This document shows, piece after piece, positions 58,914-64,000 of a stretch of DNA of 64,000 nt. The notes beneath the pieces are model-generated. The model saw only the letters and a list, made by a program, of their open reading frames with translations, was not told the DNA's origin and did not search any database. Where the stretch lies: assembly GCF_020667845.1 (NCBI RefSeq), contig NZ_JAFMPQ010000001.1:124001-188000 (forward strand), read 5' to 3'. The translations under genes and the position numbers were made by a program. Positions within the stretch are counted from its first letter, which is position 1; each line of letters starts with the position of its first letter. Origin of the DNA: Cognatishimia sp. F0-27 (lineage in GTDB: Bacteria; Pseudomonadota; Alphaproteobacteria; Rhodobacterales; Rhodobacteraceae).

Positions 58914-60245
58914 TCAGTTGGCCTCACCAGACCTCGGAAGCCACCGCGCCAACAGGTCTCCCAACGCGCTTTTTTCTCCGGCCAACTGAAGCACCCCCCA
59001 GAGACCAGCTGCCAGCCCGGCAATCAGAGCTACGCCAATCCCGAGCCCCCGACCACCAATGCGTCGCTTTCGCTTGATTGCCGGAATGGACACCACAGGC
59101 TGCAGGCCCAGTGCGCGCTCAACCTGTGCAGCAGAGCGCAGCGCCGGGTTCATCAGTTCGATCACAAACGCGACCGCGATCCCGGCCATGACACTTGCGA
59201 CACCGCCCATGATGGCGGTGCGTTTGCGGCTGCGCGAGATCGGCGCCTCGGGAACCAGAGCGGTTTCCAGAATTTCAAACCGGTCTGTCTGTTGCCGATC
59301 CTCCAGGATTTGGCCCATCTGCGCCTCGGCCTTTCGGCGCGTGATCACCGTATATTGCTCCTGCAGCTGCGTCTGCTGCCGCTCCAAGGCGCTCAAGGCG
59401 CGCTCAACCTCCGGCGCCCCCTCAATCTGGTCTTCGATGCGCAGGATCCGCTCACCAAGAAGCGCCTTCTGTTCGCTCAAGAGCGCAACCTGCCGGGCCA
59501 GCACATCTTCCCGCAACCGCTGGGCATCCGCCCGCAGTGACACGATTTCACGGTCAATTTCGAGCTCCGCATCCCGAAGGTCGCTGAGTTGGGCTCTCAG
59601 ATCGCTCACCCCTGCCGGGAGTTGATCGGCATTCTGGCGCTTGAACTCCGCAATGTCGGCTTCCAATGCAGAAATCTGCTCTCCGACGCGCCGTTCTTCC
59701 GTCTCGAAGAACTCCAAAGTGCCTTCGACACGAGACACGCTTCGGTTGCGCGATTGCGCGATCACTGACGCCATCAGTTCATTGGCAAGATCGGCTGCCT
59801 TTTGCGGATCGGACAACTGCACCATGATGCGCAGCCCGGAAGGCACATTGCCCGCCGCGGTGAAGGTTGGAGTGGGACTTACGATCTCCTCGATCCGGGC
59901 AGCCTGTCGCATCTGGAACACCCGTTCATTGATGGTCCATGCCGGATTTTCCCGAAAAAGATCGTGCTTTTCCATGATCTTCACGAGATTATCGCGCGAC
60001 ATCAAGCGCTGTTCGATCAACCGGACCCGACGCGCAGAATCGCTGCCCGTCGCCATGGCCCCGGCGAGTTGGTCTGGCACGCTGGCATCCTCGATCTGGA
60101 CAACAGCCGTGGCCTCGTAGACCTTGACGCTATTCAGCGCCACGTAAAGCGAGATGCAGCACCCAATGGCCGTGACAAGCAAGATCACCCATATCCGGCG
60201 ACGCAATGCCGACAGCACCTCGCCGATGGATTGAAACTGGTTCAT
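58914..60245 (-). CDS. Wzz/GumC chain-length-determinant protein
   Basis: Polysaccharide co-polymerase of the inner membrane, 443 aa. The N-terminal Wzz domain starts IGEVLSALRRRIWVILLVTA (membrane segment near residue 20-40) and continues YEATAVVQIEDASVPDQL. A long coiled-coil centre spans about residues 170-320 (VERALSALERQQTQLQEQY near its end). The second membrane segment lies near 360 (AIMGGVASVMAGIAVAFVI) and a third near 415. It lacks a fused kinase domain; the separate convergent ATPase gene supplies it. Start chosen at MNQFQSIGEV with GGGAG upstream; the 239 bases before PPTase stop must hold its promoter. Confidence 0.9.
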   Translation of the reverse strand: MNQFQSIGEVLSALRRRIWVILLVTAIGCCISLYVALNSVKVYEATAVVQIEDASVPDQLAGAMATGSDSARRVRLIEQRLMSRDNLVKIMEKHDLFRENPAWTINERVFQMRQAARIEEIVSPTPTFTAAGNVPSGLRIMVQLSDPQKAADLANELMASVIAQSRNRSVSRVEGTLEFFETEERRVGEQISALEADIAEFKRQNADQLPAGVSDLRAQLSDLRDAELEIDREIVSLRADAQRLREDVLARQVALLSEQKALLGERILRIEDQIEGAPEVERALSALERQQTQLQEQYTVITRRKAEAQMGQILEDRQQTDRFEILETALVPEAPISRSRKRTAIMGGVASVMAGIAVAFVIELMNPALRSAAQVERALGLQPVVSIPAIKRKRRIGGRGLGIGVALIAGLAAGLWGVLQLAGEKSALGDLLARWLPRSGEAN

Positions 60246-60484
60246 GTCAATGCTCCCGCAAAGTGGCCCCCAATGCGTTCGGAAGTGCCGCGCCTGAAGT
60301 CCAGTGTGCATCCGGTTCCCGCGGAATGGGATGCGACCGCTCCAAACTTGCCATCTTCATGTCGCAATTTAGGCCATTCGCCCAGATTTTGCCACGAGTA
60401 ACACCGCATTTAATGGAAACACTGCGTCTCCAAACACGGGATTCTGGACATATTTTCGCCGCATTTTCATAAAATTAGCGGATT

Positions 60485-61141
60485 TCATGTAGGAACGGCG
60501 CAAAGCGAAAGGATCAGGTCGTCACGCACCGCTTGGCAAAGGCTGAACCGATTGTTCTTCCAACCCGGTGGAAACAGGTTCATACCCACGGCCTCCGTAT
60601 AACGTGCCTCACCCGCCGAAAGGTCAACAGAAATCCCGTCAAAGCCAAACATGAGGCCCGTTGCCGGGTATTGCGCCTTGAATACCGCTTCCTTGGCGCT
60701 GAAAACACAGCGTGCAGCGCGGGCCCGGTCCGGAGAGCCGCCCAATTCGTGCGGCTGCGCGACCTCGTCGATCAGGTCGCCATCGAGCGGGTCGGCCGGT
60801 TCAAGATCAATGCCGATGCCACGCCAACGAACGCTGCTTCCGATGCACGCAATCGCCCAAATGCCTGAATGCGTGATCGATCCGCAGATGCCTTCCGGCC
60901 AGACCGGCGCCCGATCAGGCCCGGCCGGAATTGCGTCATACCCGCGTTCCAAGGCGGCAAGGGCGCGGCGCGCGGCGTGCCGACCTGCGGAAAACTCCGC
61001 CCGGCGCGCAGGGATCGCACGCGCAACAAATCGGTCTTCCGGTTCAACAAGCCCATAGTCGGGGCCGATCTCCGCCATCCCCCAGAACAATCCATCCCGG
61101 GACAGGCGGTCGATCGCGGCGGCACAGGAGTCTGGCGTCAC
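60485..61141 (-). CDS. 4'-phosphopantetheinyl transferase, EntD/Sfp type
   Basis: Loads phosphopantetheine onto carrier proteins. The 218-aa protein has the family blocks SAGRHAARRALAAL (near residue 52), PVWPEGICGSITHS (near 80), IGIDLEP (near 108) and FSAKEAVFKAQYP (near 146), with Asp/Glu metal ligands present. It overlaps the NRPS stop by four bases (ATGA), so it should serve that enzyme's carrier domain. It is a complete gene; the promoter lies to the right, with the NRPS. Confidence 0.94.
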   Translation of the reverse strand: MTPDSCAAAIDRLSRDGLFWGMAEIGPDYGLVEPEDRFVARAIPARRAEFSAGRHAARRALAALERGYDAIPAGPDRAPVWPEGICGSITHSGIWAIACIGSSVRWRGIGIDLEPADPLDGDLIDEVAQPHELGGSPDRARAARCVFSAKEAVFKAQYPATGLMFGFDGISVDLSAGEARYTEAVGMNLFPPGWKNNRFSLCQAVRDDLILSLCAVPT

Positions 61142-64000
61142 GCGCGTCTGCGTGCCCGCATTTCGCGGCGACGTGCCATGGCATCACTGCGCGCCTTGGC
61201 CCTTTCATTCGACAGGATCGGCGCCGATTCAACAACCGTCACCCCCCCTGTGGCTGGCGTTGGTGCAGCAACCGCCGGGGTCGGCGCCACCGGCTCCCGC
61301 GCGGGCGCGGGAACAGGCGCGCGGGCCGAGTCCGCCGTGGCGACAGGGGCCGCGCGCTTTGTCACCTTGGCGGCGATCTGCGTCGCAAGATCGGTCAGAA
61401 CGGGGAAGCGGAATATATCCGTGATGGACAGGGTCTTGGCGCCCATCCGCTCACGAATGGCGCGATGCGCCTGAACCGCCAGGAGAGAGTGCCCGCCGAG
61501 ATCGAAGAAACTGTCCTGCGCGGAAATGCCGTCACGCCCGAGGATCTCGGACCAGATCGCCGCGATATCAACCTCGATGGCGGCAATATCGATGCTCTCC
61601 GCCTCTGGGTTCTGGTCCGCATGCCGGGGTTGCGGCGCGGTTGTTGCGGGATTGGTTTTGTCGGCTTCCGCCGCGCTGGTCGGCGGCGCACCGGATACCC
61701 GTGGCGGTATCGGGGCGCGCATCGCATCCGGCACGGGCAGGGCCTTGCGGTCCACCTTCTTGTTCGGGGTCAGCGGCAACGCTTCAAGTTGGACGATGCG
61801 CACCGGCACCATGAATGACGGCAGTTGCTCGGACAACGACGCCTTGAGCGCGCCTTCGTCAATCCCGCTCCCCGTCACGTAGCCAACGAGGCGCACATCG
61901 CCCGGTGCATCCTCGCGTGCAAGCACAACGGCTTGCCCGACGGAAGGCTGCGCTTCGAGTGCGGCTTCGATCTCGCCCAGTTCAATCCGGAACCCGCGCA
62001 GCTTGACCTGGTGGTCGACGCGGCCAACAAAGTCGATCCGTCCATCTTCCCGCCGCCGCACAAGATCGCCAGTCCCATACATCCGGCCACCGTGGAACGG
62101 ATTCTCGCGGAACCGCTCCCCGGTCAGTTCGGACCGGTTCCAATAACCGCGCGTGACACCGTCGCCGCCGATCCAGAGTTCCCCCTCGACGCCCAGCGGC
62201 ACCGGCGCGCCCGCCGCGTCGAGCACGTAAAGCTGCGTATTGGCAATCGGCAGGCCAAGATCAACAGTGCCCGCACCTGCGGTTGCCGCTGCGACCGAAG
62301 ACCAGATGGTCGTCTCTGTCGGCCCATACATGTTGGTCACCGTGGCATTGGTGATGGTGGCGTATTCCGCGACCAATGCACCGGGCAACGGCTCGCCGCC
62401 GAGATACAGATGCTTGACCCGGCGAAGCGCTTCGCGGGCTTCGTCGTTCATGGCGAACATGCGTGCCATGGATGGCGTGCATTGCAGATGCGTCACCTCA
62501 TGGCGCAGAATCTGTGCCGCGATCGAGAAATCGTCCGGCTCCAGCGCGACGGGACCGGCGCTTGAGGCGACGACCTGCGCGAGGGGCTTGAGCCCTTCGA
62601 GAACCTGATCCGCGGCGATGCCGTAATCGATCAGGCAGGCGATTTCGGTGACGCCGATGGCATGCAGGTCTGCGGTGCGCGCCTCGGCATCCTCGATGGT
62701 TCCGAACAGGCCACTGTCATTGAAATAACGCTCGAACGCGAAATCGAGAATGCCGTCCAGTTCGTCTTCGGTCAGCGATCCGAGATCCAGTTCAAAGGGC
62801 GTGCTCACGCCCTTGGGGCGCTTGAACGCGGGAAACGCCCAAGCGTATTGCTTGATCAACCCGGCCGCAGAGCGCAGGTAATCCTTCATCGGTTCGCGGG
62901 CGATTTCGCGTGCCTGCTCGCGGGTATCTGCAAGGCAGGTGTGCAACATGAGCGTCACGTCAAAATCCTGCGGGTCGTGCCCTGCTTCGCGCAAGGCGGC
63001 GTGATAAAGCGTGATCTTTTCGGCCACCTCGTCGATGGACTGGCCAAGCAGATGCGTCAGCACATTGCAGCCAAGGCGACCGGCTTCCTTCCATGTTTCC
63101 GGATTGCCAGCGGTCGTGACCCAAACCGGCAGGTCCTTCGACACCGGTCGCGGCTGGGTGATCACCTCGTGCAGGGAACCGTCCTGCTTGGGGAACGCAA
63201 CGGGCTCGCCGCGCCAGAGCTTGCGCACGGTCGTGATGGCCTCGATCATCGCGGGCTTGTTGGCCGGTGGCGTATTTTCTGGCCGGAGCACAAAATCATC
63301 CGGCTGCCATCCGGAGGCAATCGCCATGCCGGCGCGCCCGTTGGTCAGGTTGTCGATCACGGCCCATTCCTCGGCGATCCGTGCCGGATGGTGGAGAGGG
63401 GCGACAACGGAACCGCCACGCACGCCAATATTCCGCGTGACACCGGCAACCGCCGCGCCGGTCACCGACGGGTTGGGATAGGGCCCGCCGAAAGCATGGA
63501 AATGCCGTTCCGGCGTCCAGACCGCGACAAAACCATTGTCATCGGCGAATTTTGCACCCTCGAGCAGGAGGCGATACTTGTCGCGCCCGACCCCGTCGTC
63601 ATTGCCCCAGTAATAGATCGAAAACGCCATGCCCGTGCCGCCCTTCGGCAGCGGGCCGTTGGAGATCATGGCGCGGTCTTCGTCGGATGCGAGCACAACG
63701 GTGAACCCGCGTGCCGTGGTCCAGAACAGTTCGAGCACGGAAATATCAAAGCTGAGCGAGGTCACCGCCAGCCAGGTATCGCCAGCCTGATGCGGAATAT
63801 GGGCATCCATCCCGGCGAAGAAATTGATGGCGTTGCGATGTTCGACCATCACGCCCTTCGGTTTTCCGGTGCTGCCGGAGGTATAGATCAGATATGCAAG
63901 ATCCTCGGGTGAGGCCGTGTGATCGAGCCGTTCCCGCGGAGCGGCCACGATGCGCGGATCACTGTCTATCAAAATGGTATCGGCCGTGGTTTCCGGCACG
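61138..64000 (-). CDS. NRPS module with luciferase-like monooxygenase inside the A domain (3' part, runs off the window)
   Basis: Partial nonribosomal peptide synthetase; the 5' end lies beyond 64000. Counted from the edge, residues 1-110 are the N-terminal half of an adenylation domain (A3 LIYTSGSTGKPKG near 37, A4-like SFDISVLELFW). Residues about 124-455 are an FMN-dependent luciferase-like monooxygenase (MAFSIYYWGNDDG, WTPERHFHAFGG), the MupA/Atu3671 type. The A domain resumes with NMYGPTETT (A5), GELWIGGDGVTRGYWNR (A6), YGTGDLVRR (A7), KLRGFRIELGEIE (A8) and PLTPNKKVDRKAL (A10). A carrier domain follows (FFDLGGHSLLAVQ, Ser near 838), then an Ala/Pro-rich tail ending RRREMRARRRA. No thioesterase or terminal reductase is seen. 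Confidence 0.92.
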   Translation of the reverse strand, partial: VPETTADTILIDSDPRIVAAPRERLDHTASPEDLAYLIYTSGSTGKPKGVMVEHRNAINFFAGMDAHIPHQAGDTWLAVTSLSFDISVLELFWTTARGFTVVLASDEDRAMISNGPLPKGGTGMAFSIYYWGNDDGVGRDKYRLLLEGAKFADDNGFVAVWTPERHFHAFGGPYPNPSVTGAAVAGVTRNIGVRGGSVVAPLHHPARIAEEWAVIDNLTNGRAGMAIASGWQPDDFVLRPENTPPANKPAMIEAITTVRKLWRGEPVAFPKQDGSLHEVITQPRPVSKDLPVWVTTAGNPETWKEAGRLGCNVLTHLLGQSIDEVAEKITLYHAALREAGHDPQDFDVTLMLHTCLADTREQAREIAREPMKDYLRSAAGLIKQYAWAFPAFKRPKGVSTPFELDLGSLTEDELDGILDFAFERYFNDSGLFGTIEDAEARTADLHAIGVTEIACLIDYGIAADQVLEGLKPLAQVVASSAGPVALEPDDFSIAAQILRHEVTHLQCTPSMARMFAMNDEAREALRRVKHLYLGGEPLPGALVAEYATITNATVTNMYGPTETTIWSSVAAATAGAGTVDLGLPIANTQLYVLDAAGAPVPLGVEGELWIGGDGVTRGYWNRSELTGERFRENPFHGGRMYGTGDLVRRREDGRIDFVGRVDHQVKLRGFRIELGEIEAALEAQPSVGQAVVLAREDAPGDVRLVGYVTGSGIDEGALKASLSEQLPSFMVPVRIVQLEALPLTPNKKVDRKALPVPDAMRAPIPPRVSGAPPTSAAEADKTNPATTAPQPRHADQNPEAESIDIAAIEVDIAAIWSEILGRDGISAQDSFFDLGGHSLLAVQAHRAIRERMGAKTLSITDIFRFPVLTDLATQIAAKVTKRAAPVATADSARAPVPAPAREPVAPTPAVAAPTPATGGVTVVESAPILSNERAKARSDAMARRREMRARRRA

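Overview
The window is a GC-rich, gene-dense chromosomal segment from an alphaproteobacterium, most likely a marine Rhodobacteraceae/Roseobacteraceae member. Four things point there: an atpHAGDC operon without F0 genes, a short HprK next to ChvG/ChvI and PckA, an etfBA-hbd neighbourhood, and lineage-typical families (DUF6473, DUF2834, BKACE). No rRNA, tRNA, integrase, transposase or CRISPR array was seen. The left 49 kb is mostly core genome; the right 15 kb is accessory surface-polysaccharide and natural-product DNA.

Layout. 0-7 kb: prs, a DUF1801 protein and the F1-ATPase operon (minus strand) ending in a clear terminator. 7-16.6 kb: methyltransferase/gloB divergent pair, clpA, an M23 peptidase, a DUF898-M48 peptidase pair, and etfBA. 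16.7-26.7 kb: DUF6473 protein, hbd, an acyltransferase, then one tight minus-strand chain chvI-chvG-hprK-rapZ-EIIA-HPr divergent from pckA, which joins nitrogen/carbon PTS signalling, acid-responsive two-component signalling and gluconeogenesis. 26-40.8 kb: metabolic genes (BKACE, proC, csaA, a 2-hydroxyacid dehydrogenase, a KAS III-like enzyme, nadE, an 18-MORN-repeat protein, a glycosyltransferase) separated by unusually repeat-rich spacers. 40.8-48.4 kb: FeS photolyase-SDR pair, modABC with an internal junction duplication, argH-lipoprotein-DUF2834, and tlpA. 48.4-49.7 kb: a 1.3 kb spacer with no convincing gene but several short repeats. 49.7-60.2 kb: exopolysaccharide cluster (WecG-type transferase, Gfo/Idh, epimerase, GT4, GT2, a Gfo/Idh-epimerase fusion, a BY-kinase-like ATPase carrying 22 octapeptide repeats, and a Wzz/GumC chain-length protein). 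60.5-64 kb: a phosphopantetheinyl transferase overlapping the 3' end of an NRPS gene whose adenylation domain is interrupted by a luciferase-like monooxygenase; that gene runs off the right edge.

Most notable: (i) four different intergenic tandem-repeat arrays (63, 55, 32 and degenerate 18 bp), three of them filling convergent gene gaps directly after stop codons; (ii) three dispersed copies of a hairpin-plus-GGCCCAAAGAAA-type element; (iii) a tandem duplication across the modB/modC junction that created a 99-codon chimeric ORF with a mutated Walker lysine; (iv) the octapeptide-repeat ATPase, the Gfo/Idh-epimerase fusion and the NRPS/PPTase pair on the right; (v) three TGTGCAT direct repeats at exact 11-bp spacing in the gene-free spacer. 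All product calls rest on reading motifs by eye; no database search was run.
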